A stretch of DNA of 64,000 bases from Skeletonema tropicum. Lineage: Eukaryota; Bacillariophyta; Thalassiosirophyceae; Thalassiosirales; Thalassiosiraceae. Location: the NCBI GenBank assembly GCA_037178625.1, contig CM074131.1, positions 3,906,001 to 3,970,000 of the forward strand, written 5' to 3'. The notes beneath the pieces were generated by a model. That model ran no database searches. It worked only from the letters and a program-made list of their open reading frames with translations, and was not told where the DNA came from. The translations under genes were made by a program, and so were the position numbers. Positions 50,886 through 62,518 of this stretch are shown piece by piece (the first letter of the stretch is position 1; each line of letters opens with the position of its first letter).

Positions 50886-51517
50886 CAAGGCTTGTGAGTC
50901 CACTTAGTTCAGATGGGATACTACCAGAAAGGTCGTTATTCTACAACATAAGTTGCTCTGGAAACCATTAAGAAAGTGGTGACAGAATATGTAGCAATTA
51001 AGATCAAGGTCAAGGTCAAGCAAGGTCAAGTTGGAGAAATGAGATTGGATGTGAACAATGTGAGCAAGAACAAGCAATTCAAATTCAACAGGTACAAGCA
51101 GGAAGTAGCACTAGTACTACAGTAAGCATTACAATTTCAATGTGTCAAAAGGAACACTCACTGAGGTTTGTCAATCCACCTAGTTCACTTGGTATACTTC
51201 CAGAAAGATCGGTAAAAATCACATTAAAGACCTCTGTACACCAAGGAAAGAAGTTGACAGCAAAGTGCAGCAATATCAAATATCAAGATCAAGGCACAAG
51301 GACAAGGCAAGGCAAGATGAGATTGAATGTGAGAACGAGTTATAAAGAACAAGGCATTTCGAATGCAACAAGCACAAGCACGTAACTGTCAGAATAAGAA
51401 GGGCATTCTATCTGCAAAAAAAGGAACACTTACCAAGGCCAAGGCTTGTGAGTCCACCAAGTTCACTTGGTATTGGTATACTTCCACCAAGATTATTATA
51501 AACCAAATCGAGTTTCA
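50886..51517 (-). pseudogene. Three tandem leucine-rich-repeat exons
   Basis: On the minus strand there are three LRR exons: 51517-51434 (84 nt), 51233-51162 (72 nt) and 50957-50886 (72 nt). Each is bounded by an AG acceptor and a GTAAG or GTGAG donor and has the same codon phase (phase 1). Each encodes one plant-type repeat: LDLVYNNLGGSIP, FTDLSGSIPSELGGL, NNDLSGSIPSELSGL. Exon and intron are repeated together with a period of about 275 bp, and each intron starts near GGAACAC. The third exon has a TAG in frame, and no further exons or kinase domain are visible, so this is a fragment of a larger LRR gene. The 84-nt exon has two 6-nt duplications. Confidence 0.75.
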
Positions 51518-53453
51518 CTTTGCGTCATTAGGAATAGGAAAAGGAAAGGGACAGTGACAAGAAAGTGAGGTGCAGCAATCAAGAGATATAGGTAGGGGGT
51601 GTTTTCATAACTTTCTGAATTTTTTTGCTGCCAAAAAACATCGACCAAGTGATTATGCATACCTAAGGGTATTAGAAGTGATTTATAGGAAGAATTATGT
51701 TCGTAGCACCACCATGGTCGAAGATATCAATAGATACAATTACAAGAAAATCACTCATCTGGTATTGGACATTTACACACCGTATGTTGGAATTACATAT
51801 GGCTTCTGTAGGAGGATACCAACCGGTTATGAAAATAATGGCGCCATCCATCATCAGATCTCACAAGACCAAAAATGGCTCTAACCATGGTATCTTTGCC
51901 CTTATATCGTCGCTTACCACAGATAATACTCATTTCATGATGTAAACTATAATCGGATCTCATGTACCAGTGTATATACAATGATATTTGATAAAATTTT
52001 GGGCTATTCATTCGTGTTCCTGCACTGTAATCATGTAGAATGAGCTGGCAAGTGGCCACAATATTATCAGTCATCACTCATCACCATGAAAATGGAGCGT
52101 ATCATCCCATTTTAAACGTAATAAATCCAAGTCAGCACACAATCTCTTTCTATTGATACACGAGGTGGATCCGCAAAGACTGGAGTGCCCGTTCCGGTCT
52201 TCATAGCAGTGATATATCCCGTGAGCGAAGCAGACATCCGAATCGACTCTCATGAATTTTCGCTCGTATGTTCTGCAATAGCATGACTAGATGATTATTA
52301 ACAATGAAAAGAACAGCAACTACTCTCGGCGTATATATACAGGCATTGTTTGCGCGGATCTATGTGTCACGTATTGATTGTCTCTTGTAATATTTGCAAA
52401 TTTGGGTGTCAAATTTAGCTCTCCAAAATAATCGAATTTTTGTGTTATGGGGCTATGTCTCTTCCATCATAGACTACATACCGTAATAAGCTGCTGAACA
52501 TCACTTCATATAACCTATAGAAGGATGTCATGTGGTGGAATGAGGTTGAATTATCCGTAGCAATCCCAAAGTACACGGATCTGTCAGCATGCGTTGAGTT
52601 GTCATCTGCGCTAGTGGAGAGGGTAGGATTGCGTATATCTCCTCCTATTCTGATAGAACAACAATGTAAAGACATCCTCCACTAGCCATGGTATATACAA
52701 AGCTGTTTTGGGCATTGAGATCCGATGGATGTAGTTCGTGCCTGCGAAACGAAAAATGCCGCACGGAAATTGATGGATTTTCATGATTGCGCCCGTAATG
52801 TATAAAGAGCTGATGCCATGGTAATCATCAATTTCGTCCATTACCAACTGAACCAGACACCCGCCATAGCCCATTCAAACAGTAGATGCGGCTCATTTGG
52901 GTATTATCCGCCGCTCTTCACTAGATTGTCGAATAATGCACGTGTTGGGCAATTCTTTGTGGAATAAATTCGTGAGAGATACTCCAATATCATGTCCGCT
53001 CTATGCAATATCATCCACAAACTGCATAACAACCGACGTATATAGCCTAAAGGAGGCGGATGATGTGAAGCTGATTGCTTTGTGCATAACTTCTGTTCCA
53101 ATAATTGAATTCTCCCCCCGAAATGTTGTGTCGACCGACCGATGTCAACACGTGCCTGGAGCCTGGAGTGTTATTTATTGAGTTCTGGGGCGATTCTGAA
53201 TCCAAAAACGGACAGCAACGTTGTAAGCATCATATAGATGACATCCGATCACTTTAATATGGAAGGGGTGGCGATGGTATTGGTGTAGAGGACGATCATT
53301 CGGGCGGCACAATTTTCAACGTGATGAAGGTAAGTGTAAGTATGTATCTTTCATCTTTCTAAAAATTGTGCGTGCGGCGGCGGGAACAAGCTTCTTACTC
53401 CTAACGCTGGTGAGTCACGAATATACGGGACTAGAGCCGCTCCGAGGACGGAT
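51518..53453. other. 1.9 kb without recognised gene
   Basis: ORFs reach 104 aa (51570-51884 plus, 52874-52611 minus, 53181-52897 plus) but none shows a motif, and opposite strands compete over the same stretch. The interval may be a decayed element or ordinary spacer. Confidence 0.4.
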
Positions 53454-54022
53454 AGGGACCTGCCGCGAACTAGACCCCCCCCGGGGTCTAAAAATTTTGG
53501 CTAGTCTTCTCTAGGGGGGTCTAACTTGAGTTTTCAACCAAGAGACCCACCACCACCACGATGCCGATGACATCATGATGTTGTGCGTGTGTTGATGCAG
53601 TGGCTGGACGGGTCTTGTTGACATTTGCGAATGAAAGCATCCGTTGGATTGCCCGCCTTCCTCCAATGCGTTTTGAATGCGATGGGTTTTATTAAACAGT
53701 AGGAGTAATCAATACCGTAGCATCACAAGAGGAAGTCATGCTGCGGAATGTGTCCAAGTGCTTGACCAAAAATAGGAATAAAAAATGCACCACCAATATG
53801 TGCAAGCCATGCTGTGCAGAGCACGGAGCTCCTATCTGTTCTGCACACAAGAAGAAGTAGATGTAAAGACATAAATTAACGTTTATTTGACTCCCTAGTG
53901 ATCGCCTTACTAAGTTACCTGCTAGTCGAAACCGGAGGAGGGGGGTCTAAATATTTTGGCTAGGCTGTGATTTGGAGGGGGGGTCTAAGCGACCAGGAGG
54001 GTCTAGTTCGCGGCAGGTCCCT
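53454..54022. mobile_element. MITE-like element, 569 bp
   Basis: Perfect inverted ends of at least 24 bp begin AGGGACCTGCCGCGAACTAG. Inside both ends are repeated GGGGGGTCTAAA-ATTTTGGCTAG blocks, also inverted. There is no ORF. No clear target duplication. A related fragment is at 9916-10114. Confidence 0.75.
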
Positions 54023-54294
54023 GTAACTCTAGCCTTCTGAAGAAGTTACTTCCTCGTCCGTTCGTTCGGGGAATTTTCGAAAATCGGCCACGCACCGAGT
54101 GCACCTCACAAAGTGCGTACGGTCCTAATAAAAGATAGGCCGGCTGCCTTGTTCCCGATGAGCAGTCATCGACCGACAACTTGGTCGAATAAAATGGAGT
54201 TTCGGACTGTCCGTACATACACCTCCTCAAAAAAATAAGAACCGCTTCGAAACGTCTCCGGTAATCAAAAGCACGTTGGAATTAGTACTACATT

Positions 54295-54440
54295 TTAACC
54301 CTTATCTATCCCTTTTATGAAAACACCCCTCAGCTGCTTCGCCTTGGCCGGCGACATGTGATACATCATCTCCCGGTGAACAAGAGCTGCCCACTCCTCC
54401 AGGACACCCCCATTAAATGTTGACATGGCAGTCATGTTAT
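54295..54440 (-). pseudogene. Cyclin, copy D, exon 1 fragment
   Basis: On the minus strand from the ATG at about 54437 the frame reads M-T-A-M-S-T-F-N-G-G-V-L-E-E-W-A-A-L-V-H, matching exon 1 of the other cyclins. It has lost one Met-Ala and breaks off after MSPAKAKQL, replaced by unrelated sequence. Exon 2 is absent. Its promoter block is intact. Non-functional as a cyclin. Confidence 0.85.
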
Positions 54441-54551
54441 CTTCTAAATTCCGAGTTGCTCGGCGTGTTTTGTGTCTATTGTGTGATGGTGATGTAGATT
54501 GTGGTGATGCGTAAGATATTTCAGATTCAGAGTAATGGGGATGGGGTAGGT

Positions 54552-54650
54552 AGGTAGAATGGTGTTTTATGCACTCGCTGCGCTGCCAGCCCAACATCCT
54601 TTGCCGCACACTAGCGAACCAATAGCGCGTTAGAAGTTTGCGGTACGGTA
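54552..54650 (-). promoter_or_regulatory. Cyclin D promoter block
   Basis: The conserved block (GTTTTATGCAC, CTTTGCCGCACACTAGCGAACCAAT-like, GAAGTTTGCGG) with the CCAAT motif kept, in front of a truncated gene. Confidence 0.5.
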
Positions 54651-55552
54651 GCGGTAGGCAATGGCGATGCCAATGCATGCTGAACGAGAGATGGGTGATT
54701 GTGACGTGTATGAAGGTCGCATGATGCAATGTCAAACTGAGAATAAGTGCGATTGATGTAAGTAGCTCAACTTTCTCGGAATTTATTTTTCTCGGAGTTT
54801 ATTACTCAGAGTACAATAGCAATAGAGCAGTATTGTATTGTGAAAATAGCCCTGAGCCTGAGCCTGAGCAAGTTTTCAATCTTCGACTCGAGCAGCTGCA
54901 TGCCTGTGCAGTGTTGAAGTCCGGGATTTCTAATATCTCTAGCTCGCGTTTGAAGTTTGCGGTAAGGTATGCTAGGGTCTCAGCTCTCAGCACACGTGCT
55001 GAGTCCTCTCTAGAGGGTGAGTGTGCGGCAAAGGATGTTGGCAGCTGGCAGCACGGTTCTGGGAGTCCCGTTTAATCTCCCACCCTCTTCTCAGGGCTAT
55101 TTATTTCTACCTTCGTCAACTGCCCTCTCCTCAGGGCAATTGATGTCTTTTTTTACCGATTGAACTATCACACCTGCATGCAAAAGGTTCTGTTTACATA
55201 TGTGCAAGAAATCCCGGGGCGTCACTACCTGCATCAAAATCCGTATGTGAGTTTTTGTCTAAACATGGCTTCAAAACTGTCGATGTGAGATTTTGTGAAT
55301 CCTCCGGGCTGTTTCTACTTTTACCCATTGAACTGTCACCTGCAGAGTGCAGAAAGAAACATCTGTTCACGTATGCAAGAAATCCCGGACTTCAACACTG
55401 CACAGCTGCTTGAAGATTGAAAACTTGCTCAGGGCTATTTTTACTGCTATATATCCTGAATATGTAAAAGACATACTCCGAGAATGTGAAGCTACTTTTA
55501 CTACAATTGACGTTGCATCATGCGACCTCCATACACACGTTCAGTGTTGCCT
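54651..55552. repeat. Spacer between head-to-head cyclins D and C
   Basis: Its right part (from about 54932) is nearly identical to 30234-30854. Its left part (54690-54900) is an inverted, diverged copy of the C upstream region (GCATGATGCAATGTCAA against its inverse around 55510), so D and C form one inverted pair. Confidence 0.7.
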
Positions 55553-55658
55553 ACCTTACCGCAAACTTCAAACGCGCGCTCTAGATATTTGTTCGCTAGT
55601 GTGCGGCAAAGGCAAAGGAGTTGGCAGCTGGCAGCGCGGCCAGTGCATAAAACACCAT
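55553..55658 (+). promoter_or_regulatory. Cyclin C promoter block
   Basis: Identical to the copy B block, including CAAAT in place of CCAAT and CATAAAAC about 130 bp before the ATG. Confidence 0.55.
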
Positions 55659-55778
55659 TCTACCTATGTACCACATACCTCATTACTCTGAAATATCTTA
55701 CGATCTTACGCATCACCACAATCTACATCACACAATAGACTCATAATACGCCGAGCAACTTGGAATTTAGAAGATAAC

Positions 55779-56837
55779 ATGACCGCCATGTCAACATTTG
55801 ATGGGGGTGTCCTGGAGGAGTGGACAGCTCTTGTTCACCGGGAGATGATGATGGCTTATCACATGTCGCCGGCCAAGGCGAAGCAGGCTCTGCACGGCAC
55901 ATCGCCAGCATCGGCATCGGCAGCTGTGGATGTGGATCTCCTCCTTGAGGATGATGGCAATGACAATGACATTTCTTTTCCTTGCCCTTCAGCTTGGCGT
56001 GAAAAAATTGTGGAGTGGTGCTTTCGGGTTGTGGATCATTGGTAAGTGTGGGTTCAGGTTCAGAGAGGTTCCTGAATATGAATAAGTCCTCCCCTATATT
56101 ATGAAATCATTGTCCCATCACCGCGAGAAACCTGTCTTCTTACTCTAACAACACTCTGCGCCCCTCACCTTAGCGTCATGGATAGGGATCTCGTATTCAT
56201 TGCAATGTCATTCTTTGACAGATATCTCTCTCGCTACTCCGTAGACGAGACACTCACCCAGCTAGTGGCCATGACTTGTTTATACCTCGCCGTCAAGGTT
56301 CACAGCTCCAAGAAAATATCTATTTCCAGTATTGTCTCTCTCAGCAGAGGCTTCTTCCGTCTCGATCAAGTGGTCAAGATGGAGATGTGCATAATGAAAA
56401 GCCTGAATTGGTATCTGAATCCACCAACCCCATCAACATTTGTGGATATCTTATATCCTTTGATGGTGGAACTCACTGAAGAAGAAGAAGACTCAGACTC
56501 AGTGGCTGAAATCAAGGACCTCGCCAAGTATTTATTGGAGCTAAGCGTCTGTGATGGATACTTTATCAACAAGAATCCCTCACTGATTGCCCATTCTGCC
56601 ATCACAGCTGCAATGAATGTCCTTGCCACCCCAATCAAGATTCAAAGGAAATTGCAGTTACTCCCCAAGTCGGCATCCCTGCCCTCCATTGAGGAGTGTT
56701 CAGGGCGTTTATATAACATCTACTTGGTATCCATGACGGAGCATCAGCTTCAGCTTCAGCTTTCGTCAAGTGTGACGGGAAGAGGAAGAGAGGCCTCCCC
56801 CACGTCTGTCTTCTCAGAGTGTCTACTGGAGACATAA
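55779..56837 (+). CDS. Cyclin, copy C
   Basis: Exon 1 is 55779-56041, exon 2 is 56174-56837; intron 56042-56173 (132 bp). The protein is 308 aa. Exon 1 is identical to B apart from one Leu-to-Phe change. Exon 2 lacks the Val-Asp duplication, has Val for Asp at the splice junction, Cys for Ser in EMCIMKSLNW, and an extra Gln-Leu near the end. The stop used in A and B is changed to a Glu codon, so the protein is extended by six residues (ECLLET). The cyclin box is intact and it should be functional. Confidence 0.9.
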
Positions 56838-56912
56838 GATAAGTATCGTAGATATCTAATCTGGTTTTAACTTTGTATTTATTAACACGATGTACTGGTG
56901 CTGGTGAACATA

Positions 56913-57497
56913 TTAGCTCGAGCTACAGATTGAGATGGATTTTTGGTGAAATTCACCTAACTTCCTTGCTCTCAGGTTGGTGTTACGGTTCCTTGTCTGA
57001 TCTGAGCGATTGAGACAAGCGCAAGCGCACTGCGCACTAGCACTAGTCTCCCAAACGAATCCTGAAGCAGAAGCAGGACCCCTTGTCCTTGCTTGCTCTG
57101 TCAGAACCGCTTGGATGCATCTTGCTCTAGCTCTAGCTCTACAAGTACAAGTCCTGACCTCGCGTATGCATGCTGGTGTGAGCAGATGCTCGATTCCCAT
57201 GAAGCATAAACTCTCTTCGTCGGTAATCTCTCGTGAAGGTGAAGTCATTGCTGAACGAAATGCACGGACATCTTCCCTGGCGAAAGCTTTCATGCGGTCG
57301 TATTCGGCCCGTGAATATGAAAGTGAAAGCTCGTGGCGAGCAACATCAACATCATGGTTGTAGTTGTATATTGTGTATTGTTTACTTATTACAAAAATGA
57401 TATTGTTGTCGCTATATTCGCGGCTTCGTTTTCGTTTATAATATGAAAGCGTCCTTACCGCAGCTACAGATCCATAAGGTCTCATGCGATGCAGCAT
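56913..57497 (-). CDS. Small conserved diatom protein, copy C
   Basis: A 194-aa minus-strand ORF. The central block reads AREDVRAFRSAMTSPSREITD, then ESLCFMGIEHLLTPACI, R-E-V-R-T-C and CIQAVLTEQARTRG, which I recall as the conserved core (usually 'RGLE') of a large set of short diatom proteins with unknown role. The core is intact here but broken in copies A and B. The C-terminus after TRG lies in a different frame from the ends of A and B (which finish NQVQRW), so the true end is probably lost. The first 60 residues are not conserved and the start is uncertain. It converges on cyclin C. Confidence 0.5.
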   Translation of the reverse strand: MLHRMRPYGSVAAVRTLSYYKRKRSREYSDNNIIFVISKQYTIYNYNHDVDVARHELSLSYSRAEYDRMKAFAREDVRAFRSAMTSPSREITDEESLCFMGIEHLLTPACIREVRTCTCRARARARCIQAVLTEQARTRGPASASGFVWETSASAQCACACLNRSDQTRNRNTNLRARKLGEFHQKSISICSSS

Positions 57498-57547
57498 CTG
57501 GCTCCTATCTACCTATCTATCCTAGACTTCCTTCGCTGCTTGTTCTT

Positions 57548-57627
57548 AGCCAGAAGAGACCACTACAGGGAACACTGGATATCATGGTGACTACTAAAGC
57601 TTACAGCTAAAGAAGAAGAGTGGGCTA
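57548..57627. repeat. LTR fragment of the ATCAA-flanked family
   Basis: About 80 bp matching the first half of the LTR at 33686 (GCCAGAAGAGACCACTA, ATATCATGGTGACTA, AAGAAGAAGAGTGGGCTAT) with small insertions. Confidence 0.75.
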
Positions 57628-57659
57628 TGGACTGACTTCAGTTTTGATGGTGGTGTGTG

Positions 57660-58171
57660 CTACTGGCGGGAACTAAATCGTACCGGAAATAAATCGTACC
57701 ACGGAGAAATCTCCACACAAATCACTAACTAAACACAAAAAAGACGCATTCTACACCCTAATATCATGGTTCTGAGCCTCCATGTCAACGCCTATCCCAA
57801 ATAATCGACCTTAATATGATAGTATAGACAAGTAGCTTTCGATAGAACCACTGGTCAACGTTGTATGTAGTATACTCGCATAGCAGCAGCAGCGCAGGCA
57901 TGCAGATATGCCGTAGACATGCGTCATTCTAGATCGAAATAGCAGTTATTGGTCCCAAATTTGTCGATAGGTGCTCAATCTCGACGAACTATAGTCTCTT
58001 CTGCATCATATAATGTATATATACTGTTTGGGATTCTATGTTTAGGCTGCTGTATGTATTTTCGTCGAGTATCATGGCCAAATTTATGACTCTTTTCATG
58101 CTGTTAGTGTTTTGTGCGTAAAATTTGATAAATCGTACCGCGGCGAGGTACGATTTAGTTCCCGCCAGTAG
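57660..58171. mobile_element. MITE-like element, 512 bp
   Basis: Perfect 25-bp inverted ends begin CTACTGGCGGGAACTAAATC. TGTG occurs directly outside both ends (57656-57659, 58172-58175), a possible 4-bp target duplication. A second copy of AAATCGTACC lies just inside each end. There is no coding capacity. The interior shares a block near 57836 with the element at 10361-10950. Confidence 0.75.
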
Positions 58172-58175
58172 TGTG

Positions 58176-59398
58176 GGGCTTGCAAATTTGAAATTTGTGC
58201 ACGCACTCAAATCTGCGTAGAGAATCAGAGGGGAGCGGGGAGCCCGATCAAACTAAACTCACCTCGGCCCCCTCATTTAGCTAGCACTTTTCGAAACAGC
58301 TCACTTTGAACACAATAACCATGGCGACGGTGGCGGCTATGGTACGGAGCGGAACGGGGGTCGGCACTACCATAAACCGGCGGCGGACACCCAAGGGGAC
58401 CCATATGGCTCCATGATGTGAAGGAATTTTGTCTCCAAGGTCTCTGACCTTATTTCTTGGTTTCCTCCTACAAAAGTGACCGTTATTTACAAAAAAAGCG
58501 ACAACTGCATAAGTAGGCCCCCTACGCAACTATGACCTTTTGGCCATGAACATATTCTTTTACTCGACAACCTGACACTATTTATGATATATTGCGACAT
58601 TGTATGAGGCGGCTACCGTTCAATCCGTCCGGAACCGTAGGCATATCCCTACGCGGGCGCCATGATTACAACACAAAATATAGCACCGTAGGATGAAGGG
58701 AATATCAGCACCGAAATGGTGAAACAGAAGTAACGTGGCTACAACAATATATAGTGGAGTTGATGGAAATATTTGCGTTTCGTCTGTCCGTGTGGTGCAA
58801 TTCAGGTGACAATCTTGCCGTGTTGCGTGTTGTGGTAGCTTGTGTCAGGCATTGCATTATTGAATAATATAACAGAAATTTACATTGCATTATTGAATAA
58901 CACTTTGAGGGAGGGCTATACTGATTCGGAGGCTATTGCATGCAACCATATGATAAGCTTTTGAGGTGGATTATGCTGTCAATGGACAATTATTATTGTT
59001 GTTGTCTTCTGCTGGTACTCCTTTCATCATCACCTTCAATATTACGGCTTCAGTGGACACAATCTAGCTTACAATCAATCTGAGATGTCGGGTATCTTAC
59101 TACTCAGCTTCAGTAGCAGTGGCAACGTGAGTGTTGATAACTGTACCATCTCCTCGAAAGGAGTCGGTAATTTCCACTGTTATCATCGAGGCAGAGAGGC
59201 GGCATTCTGTACTAGATGAAGCATCCACTATCCTGGCACGAATCTGCTGTATAAAACAAGAGATGAATAGGGTGCCAAACAAATAACATACGCAATCGCC
59301 GCTTCTTTATTGGAACTACGGTGGACAATCGTTTGTTGAGAAGTACTGCACTGGATGGAGGATATGGGGACGGTATCTAAGGAAGTTTGTATATGTAT
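58176..59398. other. Intergenic region
   Basis: No recognised gene. TTGCATTATTGAATAA occurs twice at 58852-58905. The 82-aa minus ORF at 58529-58281 lacks motifs. Confidence 0.45.
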
Positions 59399-62300
59399 AT
59401 ATCCATAAGGAGTAACTTCCCTGTCTGTGACCTGGAAGTGCAAGAACTTCCCTGTCGCTCACAGGGAAGTTTGCGCCTAAACTATGCAGCCGTATTACAC
59501 CCAATCCAAGGGCATAGCCACGTCGAGTAGGGTCTACTGAGCAATCCTACCAAGTTTGGTTGCTTCGAAAGGTCTATTACCGTTGGTAGAGCCGATAACA
59601 TAATCGACATTTTCTGTTCCCCGTTCTCCTATTTTTTTAAATCCCCATCTCCACAACCATCATGGCGATGGGCGATGGCGTGCTGCTCTCCTACGAAGTC
59701 CCCTAGCCTCCTCCTAAGCATTGGGGTATAGTAGTATAGGTTGCCGTTGGCTTGCTGCAGCTGTTCATCGTGGTAATATATACTCATCGTCTGCCATTGT
59801 GTAGTACAAGATCTTTGACTTGATACGTGACCTCGACATTATATGTCAGATGACATGCATGAGAATGACGCCGATCGTGATGCTGCTGCCAATTACAATG
59901 ATCCGCAACAAACAGATCATCGTTTTGAGGAGAAGAGGGGTATGATGACTACTTCGAAGAGGACTATGTGCCGGATGGTTTGTATGAAGGAAGGAAGTTC
60001 CCTCCAAAACCTACCGTCTGTGATGTGATTCCGACTACACAACTTCCCGGAGTATCAATTGACATGGCACGTAGTAAGTTTTGGGATCATGGAAAGAAGG
60101 AAATAGAGTTCTTTCTGAATAAAATCACAGAATTAAGAGATAAATATCGCCATAACGATGTTCTCGATAACGTTGTTCATTGCTGTGCGACCGCGACAGT
60201 GACCTGTACCAAGCGTTCAGAAAAAAATAGGGAATAGGGAAGACTAACCACGAAGAATTCTGCACATGGTTGTCTACATTCCTTCGTTCAAGTCGGAGGA
60301 AGGAGAATTTTAACAAGCTATGCCAGGGCAAACGAATTGATGCAAGTGATTTTATGAGTGAGGATGATTACGCAGAGATTTGGAGACAGATTAGGTATCA
60401 TGGAAAGGGTAGTAACGTCCACAAGCGAGCATGGGAGGTGTTTCAGGATTCCTTTATCTCGACAATGAAAGAAAACTTTGTGCCTGATCGCAAAAAAGAT
60501 GAAATCAAAGCGGTATTTTGTGTGGATGATGACAAGGTGTTGCTGTCGCCTCGGCTTCGCAGGGAAATGGCTCTAGATGATGATGCAGGCATTGCCGTGC
60601 ATCATCATGTGAGAGACAATAGAAAGGGTCATACAGTTCATGCAGTGACCTTTGCAGCAAGTGGTATGCCTCTACATATCGCTTTCCAACAGAGTGATGT
60701 GGGTCTATTTGACACGGTGGTGGGATTATTCGAGGAGTTATTTAATGCACCGGGGCCGAACACTCCAGACCTTCCCAACTGGGCAACGTTGAATGCCGAC
60801 TGTAGCGCATCAACCTACTTGCTTGGTGGCTGAAGTGTGGAGGTGATATCCTTGGCACTGTGATGAGCTCAGATTATTTTTACGTTTGGAGGTAGCGGTA
60901 GATCCAAACGCAGAAAAACATTGCAACCAATGAATATCCATCGGTCGATCAAGCAACTCTCAGCCACAATCTCGGGAAAACATCAGGCGAAAAGGGAAGC
61001 AAATTGACAACTACCGCATATTTATCCGGAATCGGCTCCGCTGTCAACATGACGCTTCATTCTACAGATCACCATCGACACTTCGACTGTATTGTTGCGA
61101 AGCCAAGTGATTTGAAGGAGATGCAAGCGGTGGAATACAAGTATCAACACACGATGAGAGGAGTGAAGTTAGTAGCGGGGAAAGAGGATCCATTCGAAAA
61201 GTATATGCATTCTATGTTGAAGGAAGGAAGCAATGATGACGAGTCCCATGACTCTGAGGAGTCCGATCACTCCTCAATCCGAGTTTGATGATATTTACAA
61301 GCGTAGTTTGGTGGCTCCTCCGAAAGCTTTCTTTTACATCATCCACAGTTGACTCGCTATTTAGAACAGTAGCGTCCATTACAGTTGAGCACCCAATGAG
61401 GAAGCATTTTGAGATGGTGTTCGAACTGGTCAATTTATTGCACCTTTTACCTGATTTAGGTGGTACCGACAGCAAAACTGATGATGCTATGGACGAAACA
61501 ATGGACTCAGAAGATGGCTCTTCTCTACCACTACCATTACAAGTATCTGATGAATCTAAGACTCTATTTGGCACACTCCTTAGTGCATTGGGATTGTAGC
61601 CAAGCAATAGAAGTGACGACGGGATGACGACGACGAAGAGGAAGTAATGCGTATCAGGGGAGGAAATGAGAGTGATTCCGATAGTAGTATTAGTGACGAT
61701 AGCAGTGAGTCCGAATCGGACAGTTACTCATCTCTTGAGGAAGAAAATATGAATGCAGAGGATGATGACTATGTGGTTGCTGCAGATGTAGTTTCTGAGG
61801 AGGAGAAGCTGAAGATGGATCTACTCAAAAAATTTCCTCGTAGGTTTACCCTCCGAGAACCAGTCTTGAAGGATCGCAAGCTCTAACAGATGAGGACGGC
61901 GAGCCCTGTCATGAAGATAGTATGGTGAGTACACATGCAATCACATAGCCCGCTTGGAATGTTGGAAGGCATGCTGCCACGAGAACACAGTTGAAGTCCA
62001 GGCAGCAGTCATACAACAAAAGGAGAAAGCCGAGAGGGATCGTAAACGCAGAGAGGAGGAGCAGCTGCAACAACAGCAGAGCAGCAGTAAACGTTCTCGT
62101 CGTAACAGTAACAGCACTGGAAGACCTGCTAAACCCAGTGTATTCCGCTAGTATACAGTCATAATTATGAGGAGACAATTCATTCGATACCTAAATTAAT
62201 CAAGATATTCATTGTTGCATTTGCCTGTGTGTTTGCGTCCTGTTTTGGGCGGACAATGCCGTCGTAGTAGTCTCAAAGATCGAATCTCGCATTTTTTCAT

Positions 62301-62518
62301 TTTATCGTAGGTCGACAAAAAAATTGAAAATGATGTTGCTTGGGCTAGAATTGGCCGATTGCTACGATTCAAAGTGCTCACACTTCCTAGTATAACCTAT
62401 TAGAGGTGTCGGGAGCATTGGTTACGCCCTACGGGGCTCGTTCTTGATGAAGCACAAACCTCCCGGTCCCTCACGGGGATGTTCGTGATTTTCGCGCCAA
62501 AATTCTCCTCATGGATAT
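59399..62518. mobile_element. Decayed DDE-type DNA transposon 2
   Basis: The ends ATATCCATAAGGAG (59399) and, inverted, ATATCCATGAGGAG (ending 62518) resemble those of transposon 1. Each has an inner hyphenated palindrome (CTTCCCTG-CTCACAGGGAAG at left, CTCCCGGTCCCTCACGGGGA at right). Between them lies a plus-strand transposase-like gene broken into several frames. No target duplication found. Confidence 0.55.
59843..62151 (+). pseudogene. DDE-type transposase-like gene, multiply frameshifted
   Basis: Fragments in order: an acidic N-terminus (59843-59990); a block with PDGLYEGRKFPPKP (59968-60237); the best-kept part (60230-60833), containing FCVDDDKVLLSPRLRREM, then GHTVHAVTFAASGMPL and NWATLNADCSAST. 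This pattern, an Asp on one strand and a second after a hydrophobic strand, fits a DDE catalytic core. A frameshift at about 60825 leads to KCGGDILGTVMSSDYF in another frame, then 61004-61288, a segment with DLGGTDSKTD (61285-61599), an acidic Ser/Asp/Glu run (61647-61886) and a basic Gln-rich tail to 62151. The family is uncertain: piggyBac-like is suggested only by the relation to transposon 1. Inactive. Confidence 0.5.

Noticed and set aside
58281..58529. 82-aa minus-strand ORF
   Set aside because: No motif, no conserved copy and no supporting context.
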